Positions 26,801 through 36,300 of a stretch of 64,000 nt of DNA are shown one piece after another. The stretch comes from Blastomussa wellsi (Eukaryota > Cnidaria > Anthozoa > Scleractinia > Plerogyridae), in assembly GCA_947652115.1 (NCBI GenBank), contig OX393561.1, positions 641,440-705,439 of the forward strand. Direction: 5' to 3'. Position 1 is the stretch's first letter. Every line of letters starts with the position of its first letter. The translations under genes were made by a program, and so were the position numbers. The notes beneath the pieces were generated by a model. That model searched no databases and was not told where the DNA came from. It worked only from the letters and a program-made list of their open reading frames with translations.

Positions 26801-27179
26801 GATATTATAATGTACCAACCGAGACAAACAAGTTCCAAACAGCATTATATTTACATCTCGCAAACAGAGGGTGGTCCGCCTGATCGTATAGCCGAATCGA
26901 CTTGTAGGCGAAACGATCGGTTACCCATGAATGAACTGTAACAAAGAACTGTTAATAATAAAGAACTGTTTATAACAAATTAAGCTTAATTTTCAGCTTT
27001 ACAAAAACACAAGACGAAATTTACATGTAATCTTACAAACGTGAACTACCGGTATAATATGCACGCGCAACACTACATGAATTTGAGAAAACGTACTCTA
27101 GGAAACTACGCAAAGTATAATATTAAGACAATAAATTTTGTACCTCGTCGGAAAATTGAGAGTCGTCGCTGTCCGACAT
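5427..27179 (-). CDS. SUPT5H: Transcription elongation factor SPT5 (DSIF large subunit), 31 exons
   Basis: SPT5 pairs with SPT4 as DSIF, binds RNA polymerase II, mediates promoter-proximal pausing and, after P-TEFb phosphorylation, supports processive elongation. Exons in transcript order: 27144-27179, 24193-24343, 22764-22832, 22578-22615, 22315-22343, 21976-22038, 21664-21726, 21541-21571, 21051-21119, 20843-20929, 19863-20027, 19652-19681, 19172-19237, 18530-18597, 17862-17964, 16765-16840, 11524-11687, 10842-10997, 10601-10698, 10379-10448, 10143-10217, 9831-9881, 8937-9062, 8576-8651, 8367-8495, 7729-7834, 7153-7292, 6890-7044, 5988-6257, 5661-5801, 5427-5576. They sum to 3051 nt (1016 aa; the human protein is about 1087), all junctions keep phase and all introns are GT-AG. 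The start [12 protein letters not shown] matches the family. No breaks were seen. Large intronic transposons lie in introns 1, 2, 15, 16, 22 and 25. Confidence 0.95.
5988..7292 (-). CDS. SUPT5H: SPT5 exons 27-29: C-terminal TP-repeat region (CTR)
   Basis: Residues 732-920. Exons 27 and 28 encode about seven imperfect repeats of the form TPMYGSQ / TPMHGSR / TPTHGD / TPHYGSM / TPSHDPSR / TPLHGG, the P-TEFb-phosphorylated CTR1 of metazoan SPT5. They are followed by '[14 protein letters not shown]'. Exon 29 carries a Pro/Tyr/Ser-rich second part ('[16 protein letters not shown]', '[12 protein letters not shown]') that is shorter than in vertebrates, then '[11 protein letters not shown]', which opens the last KOW. 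Confidence 0.92.
6525..6745 (+). repeat. tRNA-derived SINE in SPT5 intron 28
   Basis: Leader 'gtgtgcaggacgcgtgtgat' and 'acatgaacctag', A box 'gtagctcagttggttagagc', and a damaged B box (TGTTCGAAAAC). The body runs 'ggggactctttctcccacgc' and ends around 'ccatcaggctgaaaatttc'. Same family as 4573, 4680 and 11246. The leader upstream of the A box is shared, so it is part of the element. Confidence 0.65.
7631..7650. repeat. (TGCC)n microsatellite
   Basis: Five tandem TGCC/CCTG units within SPT5 intron 26. Confidence 0.8.
7729..11687 (-). CDS. SUPT5H: SPT5 exons 17-26: KOW2 to KOW6
   Basis: Residues 382-731. KOW units can be read at about 398-436 ('[14 protein letters not shown]'), 447-488 ('[19 protein letters not shown]'), 508-555 ('[15 protein letters not shown]'), 572-628 ('[17 protein letters not shown]') and 680-731 ('[18 protein letters not shown]'). 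Exon 25 also encodes an RGG-type Gly/Arg-rich linker ('[15 protein letters not shown]'). In the family these domains line the exit of RNA and upstream DNA. Confidence 0.92.
7988..8177. mobile_element. Fold-back element in SPT5 intron 25
   Basis: The left end 'aagaaatagaaaacatgtac' is repeated inverted at the right end ('gtacatgttttctatttctt'). The inner parts also pair ('gaaagtttgggagaacgag' against 'ctcccaaactttcacg'), so most of the 190 bp forms a hairpin. A further fragment of the same family ('catcgagttatagaaacacg') lies at about 8297-8317. Confidence 0.7.
9306..9675. mobile_element. Fold-back MITE in SPT5 intron 22
   Basis: Inverted ends: left 'taagagagttttagcaacga' plus 'cgacggcaacgaaaacg', right 'cgttctcgttgccgttgccg' and 'gttgctaagactcctta'. 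The ends match imperfectly over about 43 bp. The GACGGCAACG core also appears in the larger fold-back at 40775-42099. The interior is non-coding. Confidence 0.65.
11246..11385 (+). repeat. tRNA-derived SINE in SPT5 intron 17
   Basis: A box 'catagctcagttggttagtc', then 'tatctgggaggtcatggg', degraded B box (GGTTTGAATCC), and the family body 'ttgtcccacactag' with 'catttattcaccgagctgaa'. Older and more diverged than the copies at 4573 and 6525. Confidence 0.65.
11977..12038 (+). repeat. Left terminal inverted repeat of the ISL2EU-like transposon
   Basis: Starts CATTGCCTGATTTCATACCG and ends CCGGACGGAAGTG. It matches the reverse complement of 15830-15891 at 60 of 62 positions; the mismatches are at repeat positions 24 and 43. 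The transposase ATG lies 17 bases inside its inner edge. Confidence 0.9.
12055..13581 (+). CDS. THAP-domain DDE transposase of the ISL2EU-like element
   Basis: 508 codons in one uninterrupted frame. Residues 1-90 form a THAP zinc finger: Cys12 and Cys17 ('WNCASSLCT') with the distal Cys/His pair in 'ICSAHW' (about 58-61), which binds DNA in this family. Residues about 140-210 are a coiled coil ('[16 protein letters not shown]'). Then come a helix-turn-helix-like part ('[15 protein letters not shown]', '[18 protein letters not shown]') and a DDE_Tnp_4-type catalytic core with candidate acidic residues in 'GDATEIW' (about 343), 'TDKGFHITD' (about 414) and '[10 protein letters not shown]' (about 461). 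Start choice: the first in-frame ATG, in the context GAGATGGCGAC close to the TIR. The frame is intact, so activity is possible. Confidence 0.88.
   Translation: MATYTKMWHWNCASSLCTNNYRTKGITYYTLPSDPELQKGYRKVLMNENINWRKHVICSAHWSSGKRDNKNQLPDIICTKEYAANLEKEYSQKPSRELKRKIDCTKTVLTSSNANTVRSTPRKPPKDRSETFVPRVKKRRVSAANVEKENQKLKSQVESLTRELNGKKALIEDLQQQLSKTQTELEKNAANNSQQLNAMKKALESQTFSYEALMRYPDRIYYMTGLSLSELDCLYECLEPFLHTIVYPDCNNDDSSHLRKLDTKTELITFLTICRHALDLGVIAWMTGSSISTMSRIFVGWCVFLSTIFESIDLTPLPGFLKDYMPKCFMESGYSDTALIGDATEIWISQSENFDINNITFSNYKNHTTGKICLWTLPPGFLLKCTDAFPGSISDADITEQSCVLDTVTKGKTVMTDKGFHITDICHEKGLLHNRPPMKFSHQFDETEVVKNFDIATLRIYIENYIGRIRDWQILNKTWPSSRIDLLGCCFQIFAHIVNMLKKPVGPK
13626..15822 (-). CDS. SAP/SWIM-like/YqaJ nuclease protein of the ISL2EU-like element, 2 exons
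   Basis: Exon 1 is 14298-15822 and exon 2 is 13626-14098, joined by a GT-AG intron; together they give 1998 nt (665 aa). The N-terminus has a SAP-like DNA-binding helix pair ('[24 protein letters not shown]', about residues 35-58). A SWIM-type zinc finger can be read in '[15 protein letters not shown]' (about 180-195). The C-terminal part is a YqaJ/lambda-exonuclease-like domain. It starts at '[18 protein letters not shown]', and exon 2 supplies the catalytic Asp of 'GASPDGI' and the ExK of 'LIEVKTRA'. YqaJ enzymes are PD-(D/E)XK nucleases; the role in transposition is inferred from its constant presence in this element group. The ATG lies 8 bases inside the right TIR. Confidence 0.85.
15830..15891 (-). 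repeat. Right terminal inverted repeat of the ISL2EU-like transposon
   Basis: Reverse complement of the left TIR with two substitutions. The outer end reads ATCAGGCAATG on the plus strand. The nuclease gene starts 8 bases inside the inner edge, so its core promoter must lie in the TIR or in the flanking intron. Confidence 0.9.
15909..16072. mobile_element. Fold-back element beside the ISL2EU-like transposon
   Basis: Left 'gcaatagaggacattttcta' and 'tagcctcatctaaac' are mirrored at the right by 'ttagatgaggctacataaat' and 'gtcctctatcgc'. The arms also include 'tgcataactttcgagaattc' in the middle. It lies 17 bp from the right TIR of the ISL2EU-like element. Another related arm ('acatagtctcatctaaacac') lies near 16131. 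Confidence 0.65.
16765..19681 (-). CDS. SUPT5H: SPT5 exons 12-16: KOW1 end and linker
   Basis: Residues 268-381. Contains '[11 protein letters not shown]', a lysine-rich segment ('[17 protein letters not shown]'), '[18 protein letters not shown]' and '[13 protein letters not shown]', all lining up with the family between KOW1 and KOW2. Exon 12 is a 30-nt microexon coding ten residues. The next intron downstream (intron 16, 11688-16764) is enlarged by a whole transposon. Confidence 0.9.
16940..17030 (+). repeat. Degraded end of a TTAA-type element
   Basis: 'gcttaaagtgcctataaccc' followed by 'caaaaaacttttttggccag' resembles the terminus of the fold-back element at 23723-24174 ('TTAAAGTGCACCTAACCCC'). 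No second end was found nearby. Confidence 0.4.
17205..17656 (-). pseudogene. LINE (CR1/L2-like) reverse-transcriptase C-terminal fragment in SPT5 intron 15
   Basis: Minus-strand pieces in different frames read as the end of a non-LTR retrotransposon ORF2: '[20 protein letters not shown]' with 'YGLIAWGQ' and '[13 protein letters not shown]', then after a frame break and small deletion '[16 protein letters not shown]' and '[19 protein letters not shown]', then in another frame '[13 protein letters not shown]'. Stops and frame changes show it is dead. The catalytic part upstream is absent. Confidence 0.75.
19863..21571 (-). CDS. SUPT5H: SPT5 exons 8-11: NGN domain
   Basis: Residues 150-267. 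The NusG N-terminal domain begins at '[14 protein letters not shown]', runs through '[19 protein letters not shown]' and '[10 protein letters not shown]', and leads into the first KOW ('[15 protein letters not shown]'). In the family this domain contacts the polymerase clamp and the SPT4 partner. Exon 8 is only 31 nt; its splice sites are canonical on both sides. Confidence 0.92.
20371..20600 (+). repeat. tRNA-derived SINE (second family) in SPT5 intron 10
   Basis: 'gggatggcacagtggtgaga' (A box), 'cctgggttcgatttacagaa' (B box GGGTTCGAT) and a body with 'gtcatatgtggattgagttt' and 'agagaccaacagttctacat'. The layout is that of a common anthozoan tRNA-SINE. The 3' end merges into AT-rich sequence at about 20600. 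Confidence 0.7.
21664..27179 (-). CDS. SUPT5H: SPT5 exons 1-7: acidic N-terminal region
   Basis: Part of the SPT5 coding sequence, residues 1-149. Exon 2 encodes a long Asp/Glu run (about residues 15-45) ending in a basic patch ([17 protein letters not shown]), the conserved 'GFIL' motif of metazoan SPT5. Exons 3-7 are short (69, 38, 29, 63 and 63 nt) and continue through 'GARRLQQML' and 'EAYYKKKFA' to 'QSLLPGV'. Intron 1 is about 2.8 kb. The exon order and phases fit without forcing. Confidence 0.9.
23723..24174. mobile_element. 452-bp TTAA-flanked fold-back element in SPT5 intron 2
   Basis: Both ends read TTAAAGTGCACCTAACCCCA inwards. The match continues with few mismatches through 'gcaccagttc', 'gtacagttttt', 'tctgac' and 'aggaatagacc' up to a loop around 23930-23965 near 'gcatcgcatcaagtc'. 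The whole element is therefore one long hairpin. TTAA at 23723-23726 and 24171-24174 marks the borders. There is no credible ORF. Confidence 0.8.
24344..26045. other. SPT5 intron 1, proximal part: no gene seen
   Basis: AT-rich intronic sequence. Near 24545-24635 there is a GC-rich patch ('ttaacccattggcgcctgtg' and two 'accggccg'-type motifs) that could be the end of a repeat, but no partner end was found. No exon is supported. Confidence 0.4.
26046..26807. mobile_element. Possible non-autonomous DNA element with 17-bp TIRs in SPT5 intron 1
   Basis: TAATATCGACCTACCGG at 26046-26062 is repeated exactly inverted at 26791-26807. The interior is non-coding and includes a (TTGA)n run at about 26190-26212 and a minisatellite at 26225-26340. 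Only the short exact TIR supports the call. Confidence 0.5.
26225..26340. repeat. Imperfect minisatellite of about 20 bp
   Basis: Tandem units of the type 'ggttagcctactaagcactc' and 'ggttagcctactatgctctt', four to five copies. Looser copies continue near 26505-26545. Confidence 0.65.
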
Positions 27180-27319
27180 GTTTTGCGCGAATCTCGCCGA
27201 CAAACTGCACTTCTTCTCCGTTCAAGATGGCGGCGAGCATTACCATCCGGGATAGTGTCTACCACAATTTCATGTCATGTACGATCATTTGTACTGTCCT
27301 GTTAAATAACTGATCCAAC
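27180..27319. promoter_or_regulatory. Bidirectional SPT5/WDR4 promoter
   Basis: The two start codons face away from each other across about 140 bp, so both core promoters must lie here or very close. The plus strand contains CAAGATGGCGGC at 27223-27234, an exact match to the YY1/TISU consensus SAASATGGCGGC. No TATA box is evident. The compact housekeeping arrangement suggests co-regulated constitutive expression (inference). Confidence 0.7.
27227..27313 (+). CDS. 28-codon upstream ORF opened by the TISU ATG, in frame with WDR4
   Basis: The ATG within the TISU motif begins MAASITIRDSV and ends with TGA at 27311-27313, six bases before the WDR4 ATG and in the same frame (TGA TCC AAC ATG). If WDR4 transcripts start upstream of 27223, this would be read first and could regulate WDR4 translation. 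It may equally be an untranscribed promoter motif. Confidence 0.35.
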   Translation: MAASITIRDSVYHNFMSCTIICTVLLNN

Positions 27320-30300
27320 ATGGCAGATTTGTCGTGGAGTTGGGCCGGTAAATTTCTCGCTGTTGTTTGCAGTACTGGGGTTAGAGTTCTGGATGGAAGG
27401 TACGAGGTAGAGAAAAAATATATCAAGGTGACAAAACAAGCGGGAAACGTAAATGATAGTGGCGTAAATGGGTCCAGTAGCAGCTGTCGCGTGTCGCAAC
27501 GTCTCAGATCAGAGCTTGGAACCGGCGCGCAAATGGCATGGAGTACATGAATGGCTCGCTACTGTTCAAAAAACAATGCAAGAAACAACAGGAACAATGC
27601 CCCTACTCCCCAAAATAACAGAATTAACCAAGTAGAACTAAGAGCTAAAGAGCTAGAAATTCTATTCTACTTGTGTAATTAAAAAGTATCGCTATCATTG
27701 TAATGTACACAGGGTAAATAAGCATTACAGATGATAATAAAACGCATGAAACTGTCAGGGTTTAATTTTAGTAATGGTGTGCTAACTGTAGACACTAAAT
27801 AAATATTGTAAAAATACAGAAACTTGTTAAGATTCCCAACTAGCAGGAGGCAGACCAGTTGGCTATTTACAAAGGGTGAAGGAGTTGAATTCTGGACTTC
27901 CAAATACAAATCCATCTTGTTACAAGCTGTGGCAGTAAAATTGAAATCACTGGCAATTTTATGGATTTGCTTGAAACAAACTATTGAACAAATTTCTTTA
28001 TCTGAGAAGGCAGCAGTCCCTTTGCAAATTTTATTAAACATCTAGCTTGTTTACTGATATGAGTGTCATTAACCTCCTGTTCAGTGGCCGACTGACATGT
28101 TTTATTTGGAGTCTTATACAATAAATAGTATATCTACTATGAATTCCAAATAACTCAAAATTAGATCCAGACCTTGAGCTAAGAGGAGGAGGGGGGGGGG
28201 AAGAGTTGAAAAACTTAAGTGAAAAGTTAGGTGTCCAAATTCATGGACCATTACCAAAAATACAGGAGAGGGGGAACTGGTTCTCCCAGCCCTCCTCCCC
28301 CTAGATCAATAGCCACCCTAGGTCAATAGCCACTGATATTGATGAGGTAAGTCCAAATTTATCCCTTAACGAAAACAATGATACCCTCCTCAGAGAGAAA
28401 AACAACTAATTTTTCTTAAAATATAGAATGAAATGGCCCTCACTGACTTTTCTGTTTTTATAGAGATGGTACCTGCAAGTTTTCCCATGCTGTTAACAAT
28501 GAACAACAACAGCCACAGGCTTTGCAGGATGATGCTAGCACACTGGGACATGGTGTATTGTGCTGTTTTTCAAACTCTGCAAATTTATTTGCTCTTTGTA
28601 CCCCACATAAAGAATTATTAATATGGCAGACGACTGACTGGAAGTTACTAACTAAAAGGTATCATCTTAATTAATGATATTTTTTCTGTAAAAAATATAC
28701 TTTTTGGATTGCTTTCTACACTTAATAAAAAAACATTTTTATTATCAATTATACTGTATAAGTTGAACAATGTTTTTTTTCTGGATGATTAATTAGAGCT
28801 TATCATTTCTATTTGAAACCAAAGTCTTTTCTGTACAAGAAGGCAAAATTGAATTTTTGAGATTTAATAAGAACTTTTAATTATAATTTATATATGGCTA
28901 TGTTTGCCAGGCTATTTCCAGCATTTTTCCAGCCAGCCAGGTGTCTACATTGCTCAATTGCAGCATGTGTAAGCTCTTGCCTTACAATGAAGAGTTTCCA
29001 GTGCCCTTCTGTTTGCTATTTGGAATAATTATGTGTAACTTTTCATTATTGCCAAAAAACTCTCAGAAATCTACAGTCAGATTAATAACCATCAATTATT
29101 AGCACATTTTCTATTCCTAAGAATAGAAATGCAGACCTTAGAGGTCTGCATACGAGCCCATATTATAAATTATTATACTGGATAACTTATCATTCTCAAC
29201 AAGTCCTTTTGTTGTTTATCACAATTTCAGAGAATTGGTGAGACGAACAACAGTTATATTGTTTACAAATAAAGAGGATTATATTGTTGCTAGTAACAAA
29301 GGAGGAGAGGTGTACAGGTCAGTTACAGTTAGTTGGGAGCATATCTATTTGATGTTACAACTAACAACTAAACTGTACATTTTATAACTAAAGGTTTCGA
29401 ATTCATGATGCTAACCAAGAAAAGGAACTTCTTTTAGGACATGTTTCCATGATTTTAGACATGGTAAGAATAATATTAAAATAAAATAATATAAAATAAA
29501 TATGAGCAGGAGATCTGTATGGGCGTTTACAATGGCGAGCTGATAGGCGAGCCATTGTAAAACCCATACAGATCGTACTTGTGAAATGAAACAATAAATT
29601 AAATGCATAGTATTGTTATTCGATTCCACTGTCTTTTGCATTTTGATCAGTAGAGATCTGTATCAAAAATTAATTCTACTGTTGATTTGTATTGGGGTTT
29701 ACAGAGCATTCATGTGACCTGAATAGTATCTTTTCATTGTGTCTATTCCTTTCAAATTATTAATGAATTTTACAATATTATACAATACTTGCAGTTCCTA
29801 TAGTACTATAATAATTATACAATACTTACAGTGCAATTCTTACATTACTTCCAATATTCATATTTATTTTCAATTTGGCAGTCTTACCAATACACGCACT
29901 TTGAGTGTACATTCAATAGACAGCACATGTACAGTGTATGTGTAATTCTTTCTGATGCTTGTGATTATGATATTTTATATTTTAATAGGCTCTAACTAAA
30001 GATGACAAGTATTTAATTACATGTGACAGAGATGAGAAGATACGTGTGAGCTGTTATCCTAACTCATACAATATCCATTCATTTTGTCTTGGAAATTTAG
30101 AGTAAGTCAATCATTGGCATTCACAGCCAGTGCTAAATTATATGTTAAATTAATTAAATGTTGTTCAAACAAATCCTAGCTCACTAGCCTAGTGGCTAGC
30201 AACAGGTATGATTTTACTAGCCAAAACTAAAATTGCACAAGCCAGACTTGTCTTGCAGTTTCACTGATTTCTGTTTTATGAGAGTGGTTGAGCTGAGACA

Positions 30301-33300
30301 TTTCTTATTACAATATAACTTAAATTCTTGACCTCGTTTACGCTGAATGAAATAGTATACGTGAAGTTCCGCATGATTTCACACGTGGTTAATCACGTGC
30401 AGGAAGCATCGTTCCTTGTTCTATACTCTAGTACTCCAGTGCTTCACAATTTTTACTAGCCCCAAATGGCTAGTGAAAGCGCAAATTAAACCTACTAGCC
30501 AAAAATGAAATTTCACTAGCCTGTGGCTAGTTGGCTACCGTTAGTCGTGAGCCCTGAGTGGGATCCCTGCAATGGACCAGCATCCAACCAGGCACAGCAG
30601 AAATAGTCCTATTTGTTTTATGCTAAGTAAACCTGGATATGCTCTGGCCTGATGAGCCACTAGGCTCATATGTAGACTTATATGTGCCATTAATAGAGTG
30701 GAACCTCTCATGATATACCCTTGTGACCTTGAAAAGTGTCTGCTTAGGAGAGGTTTCTCCTTATGTGAGGTTAAAAAGATATGTGGTTGTGACTGTAATT
30801 TAGTGTCTACCCTTCACCAAGCATTCTTTGCTCATTTGCAGTTTTGTCAGCTGTTTAGCTCTTCTTCCAGGAGCTGGTCAAGACATTCTTGCATCAGGTG
30901 GAGGGGTAAATATAATTTGTTTTTTAGCCATAGTTTTGGTCAGGTTGTCAGACAGCTTAACGCGAGCTTCTACTTAATGGTAATGTTCAAGCCTAGTGAC
31001 AGCGCTACACATGAGCACATTGTAAATTTATTTATTTACTCAAATTCAATTACACAGATGATCAAAACAAAACAAAAATAAAGAATTAAATATATTTACA
31101 GGTAAAAAGGAGATATCTGAGTAATTAGGCCAGTTTATACAGAATTCTAGATTCCTTATTTTAAGTAAACTGCCTGTAATAAAATGCAAAATACATAGAA
31201 AACTAACAAAGACAAATCCTAACAACAATAAATAATCAGAAAACTATAAAAAATTATCCTTACTTAAAATTTGCTAATATAAAACTGATTCACTTTCTTA
31301 CTAAACAATGATAATCGATCAATTGTCCTTATAGCTACAGGCAGGCCGTTCCATAAATCCACAATGCAATTAAAAAATGAGAATTTAAAAACATCGGCTC
31401 TAAAACGACCCTTGGCAAGTATGGCTTCTGCATTTCTCATATCATAATTATATGATTTGAAGCTAACATACGATAGGACGTCAAAATCAATGTGCCCGTT
31501 AAGACATTTAAAAAAGAAACATAAATCTAAAACCTCCCTTTTAAACTCGAGAGGCAAAAGACCTAATTTAGCTAAACGTTCTGGATAAGTTAAATCACAT
31601 TTCAAGATAAATTTAGTGGCACGTCTTTGAGCACGCTCAAGGGCCTTAATTTTTTCTTCAGTATAAGGAGACCAGACTTGGGATGCATACTCCAACTGCG
31701 GTCATACCAACGATTTATATAGAATCAGCATAGTGTTTTGGTCGCAATCAGTAGTGCACGTTCTGCAGATAATACCCAACATCATATTTGCTTTACTTAT
31801 AATTAAGTCAATATGATCATTCCATGATAAACTCGAAGAAACATGAACGCCAAGATCTTTCTAAAAGAAACTACTGCAACCTGCGACCCGCTCAGCATGC
31901 AGATAGAAAATTCCCTTTTTGTTGCATTTTGCAAAAAGCTCGTGTATAAATTAACGTATGTTTATATACTGTAAGGATGGGTTTGTACGATTCTGGAATC
32001 CTGAATCAGGCAAGCAGGTAACTTCAAAGATGATTGATGCTTTCATAGAGAGTGCCAAGGATCAAGAGGATCAAAAGGTATTATTTCTGTATGCTGCATA
32101 TCATTTGTGGGCATGATTTGTAAAAAATTGACCTTGAGAAAAATATAGCAATCCAATCAAATAACATACCAGGGTAAGTGTGTTTACTAAGAAATGGAGG
32201 TTCTTCCTTGTGTGCTAACATTACTCAGGTGTATTCCACGTTGTAATATTTTATATCTTTATATATCATACTAATTCTTACCTGCTCAAAATCTTATAAC
32301 CTTTGACTTTATTCTGTACCTTTTTGCAAGCCTTTCCTTTTTTTGTTGCCTTTTATTTTGTATTTGTATTCACTTTTTTGTGTCAGCTATACTGTACACT
32401 AGTCTTGAAATCGCTTTGTGTAATAACTCTTGTGCACATACAGTGTACTGTGTAACTGTATGGTAATTGTAATTGTATTTTTCTTGGATCTTATAATACT
32501 GGTAATGTAACTTGAATTGTAAGTGTATTGTTATGTCAATAAAGTTTAATTTAAAAAGTAATATATTTAGATATAAATGTTGTAGTTATCAAATTCATTT
32601 TAAACACAAACACCAGTAATATAAAAGGGATGTAGACATGTTCCAAAATTCTGTGGACATGCCATCTTTGACTCCAGGCCCCGGTTCATTGTGTTGATTT
32701 CTTGGAAAAGATTTTGCTCTCACAGTGCATGCCTTCACCCAGGAGTATGAATGTATACCATTTAATCATTGATTGGAAAAACTGTAGTAGTAAAGTGCAA
32801 GAAACAGGGACCCCCCCCCCCCCCCCTCCCCAAGGTGGGTGGTGGGTGCTGAGATAATCCTCAGTGGACTGGCATCCCACCCCAGGATGAAAGCAACACT
32901 CCTGGCCAGTGACCTGTTAATGCTTCAGAAACCAGGCATCTTCAGACATTAGGCGCAGAAATACTCTTACTAAGGAAACCAGGATAATACCTCCATTATG
33001 TTTAAAAATGTTTTTCTCATGTGTTTTCTTACAGGAGGACTTGATGTGCAGCCCAATTATATCATGCTTAGCTTGCTCAAGCAAACAATCAGTGGTGTGT
33101 GTCGTTATCGAAAGGTTGGTAAGAAACATAGCTCTACAGCTAATATCTTCCAACAGTGCAAATAAATACCAAAAGAAACCTGCCCAGAGTCATACGTCTG
33201 GACTTAAGATTTCATATAACTAACTGCTAATATATAGATTTAGCCAAGCCTAAAATTATTCTAAGGAAAAACATTAGGACTTAAGGTGGATGGTACCAGT

Positions 33301-36300
33301 TTTCAGGTTTTTGACTGTCTAAACTTTGGAAGAAAATAGCAAAATATCAATCCAAGGTCATAACAAAATGTTCGTATGATTCAATTCCATATTTTGTTCT
33401 TGACCAAAAATAACAAGTATTTCGTCATCAGTTGTCACCATGGTAACGGTACTTGATGATTATTCGGACCTACTTTTCAGCTTCTGGTGCATAAAACTTG
33501 AAAACCAACCTGGTGACCCCCAATTTTTTTCACGTTATAACTTTTGGCATTTGAAAAGGAAACTATATAATAATTTTAACAAAATTCTACGAAGCGGATT
33601 TTTTTATAAGCGTGAAAAAAGGCAATTTGTGAGTAGAGAAAAATTCCTTTCGTAGAATTTTTTAAAATTACGTCTGACGTTTCCTCTCAGTAAGGGGAAG
33701 ACATTGAAACAATAAAAAAATAGGGTCACCGGGCTTGTTCTCTCGGAAAAGCCTTCGCGAGTTCAACGATATCCACGCGCGTCGTCACGCACTTCAAAAT
33801 CTTGACTTTATATGATTGGCATTTACTCATGCTCAGTTTTGACTACCGCTGACCTATTCGCGTTCATACACGCGCGACCACGCACTTACCGTCGTTTTGT
33901 TTTCTTTGGTCTTCGACACTACTTTGAGGATCATCTTCGAGAATCTCGACTTCGCTGCAGTGAAATTAGTTAGTAGTTGTGTCGTGAACTGTTTTATTGA
34001 ACGTTTGGCCTCCCTTTTAACGATTTCCTTTCAAAGTTTCGTTTGATTTGCCATATTTTGTTGAACACGAAGCTGTCAGAAACGAAAGTGAAATCAACTT
34101 GACTATTGATTCCGTGAAGAACATGTACATATGCCCCGTTGAATTAACTATGCAAGAACGCAGGACATTGACTACACATGGTTGGATGTCGATCTTCATT
34201 GCGGAAGCACTGCACGGAATATTTGTTCTCATTCTTCGCGGTTGTTTTTTTCGAAGTGCTTGACGATGGCGGCAAGTATTCTTCTTGTTCGTGTGACTCG
34301 TGGTGTCTTCGATGATGAAGTCGAAGGTGGACTTGACAGAATGGCGACTATGCCCCTTTTACCGAAGGTTGTGTAAAGGTTATGAAGGTCGTTGTAGGAA
34401 AGACCACTGCCAGCGATGTTCTGAGCCATGGATTTAGTAATGGGGCCGTTGTCGTCGCTTGCATTGAACAGTCTGTCGCTGAATGTTTGGAGAAGCTCGT
34501 GGCGTTGATCAAGGTAGAGCATGTTTTCAAGCGCGTGTGGAATGGTGGTGACATTGGAATTTTCAACGATAGTTTTTCTTCTCAAGTTCAGTGATGAGTG
34601 AAAGATGATTCTTCTCAGTGCCCTTACATCCTCCAGTGCATCATGAGCATCGAATTTTTCATCGAAAAGGTGGGTGTACAGGCTACCCTGGTTCGGTTTA
34701 CAGAAGCCCCCTCTCTCAAGTTCAAGTGCTTTATGTTTGTCTTTGATAAGACTTTTCATTAGCTGTTGACTATCCGCAAAGTGAACTTTCATTTCAATTA
34801 GTTTGTCTTTGAAGCTTGTGTCACTGTTTCGCAAGAGAATAGGGACATCAAAGGTTGCAGAATTATGGCCAATTACAACTGGTACAGAATCGTTATTTTG
34901 AGAAGCTTTCACTTGCTTTAGAAAAGTTAAAAAGTCACGAAGGGCTTGCTCTGTGCTGACACTTTCAACTGGACTGTTGGATTTACACAGTGTTCTACCT
35001 CCTTTGATGTTCTTTATTGTCAAACCATTAACAAGGTAGGCCCCATAACTGATGTTACTCTTTGGGAGAATATAAGTTGAAAATTCTTTTGTTCCATCTT
35101 CACTTACAGCAGAAAGTTGACAGAGCTCAGCCTGCTTTCCTGTACATGTTGTTTCCGTGTCAAATACAATGAAGGTGTAGTGTTTGGAGGCATCATATGG
35201 CAGGTAAACTGTTGTCGGTCTTGGTGTGTAGGGTGGCACTATTTCTTCACATTTTTTTAATTCGTTCACTGATATTTTAGCAGGCAGATCAAATACAATT
35301 TGAGAATGATCTCTGTTATTATTTGATATACATGCATCCAAATTGAGACCCACTGAGGAAGCATATGTTACTCCTTCATTTGCTTCCTTTTTGAGTGTTT
35401 GTGTCGTTTTTTGCCTTGATAATTGATTACGCCTGCTCTTAAACTTTTTTGTCATTTTTCTTTTTTTGTCATAATTGACCTTCTCGTCCATTGCTTTGGT
35501 CTGTTTATCACTGTAAACACCAGGTTCAATGTTGAGGGCTTCTAGTGTTTTTCCAATATAGTTGTAACCAATATTAGTTTGTGCTACTGCACATGCAACT
35601 CTGAAGTCACTGCTTTCACTCCCTCCGTAGAAACGTGTTTTAGGGTTTTTGGTACCTATGGTACTGTTCAGACTCTCATTTCTTTGTGAATTTGCACATG
35701 GAGTCAGTTTATTTACCACAATGTCAGTCGAATATTCATCAAATATTTCGCTTAGGGCTTTCTTTAGGGGTTCTCCAAAAAGATCTTTTCCATTTGGTAA
35801 GTCTGTATGCTTATAGGTCGCAGGATTTTGTTTATAGCCACACCATGAAATGTCACAAGAAATGTGCTCACCAAATGCATGTGGAATGATGTTCTTTAGG
35901 CCTTGCTTGAGAGACTTTGAATCTCCTGCATGCTGACTGACACAATAACTGAAACACTTATTCAAGTAGTTTATAACCTTTTGACTCAGAATTGCGCAAT
36001 TTGAACCTTTGAAACGGTTCTTAAGGTTATACAGTCTAGAATTCAGGGATCTCTTTGCGTGAATAACATCAGACCATTTCTCAACGCCATAGGGAACTTT
36101 GCTTTTGATGTCTGCTAATGTTGTTGAATCGTCATCGCCAACATAAACAGAAAATTTGACCCCACATTGAGGAGCTTTACTCCACAGTTCACATGCAACA
36201 TCTCGTTCCATTGACTTGGATGACCCAGTGTGATTTTTTCTACAATCATGCTTTTTTTCTGTTCCAGATACCTTGTTCTGGCTACATACTCTACATGTTT

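Noticed and set aside
27320..27550. An independent 76-codon plus-strand gene
   Set aside because: Only the first 80 bases are coding; after the donor at 27400 the frame runs into intron 1 of WDR4.
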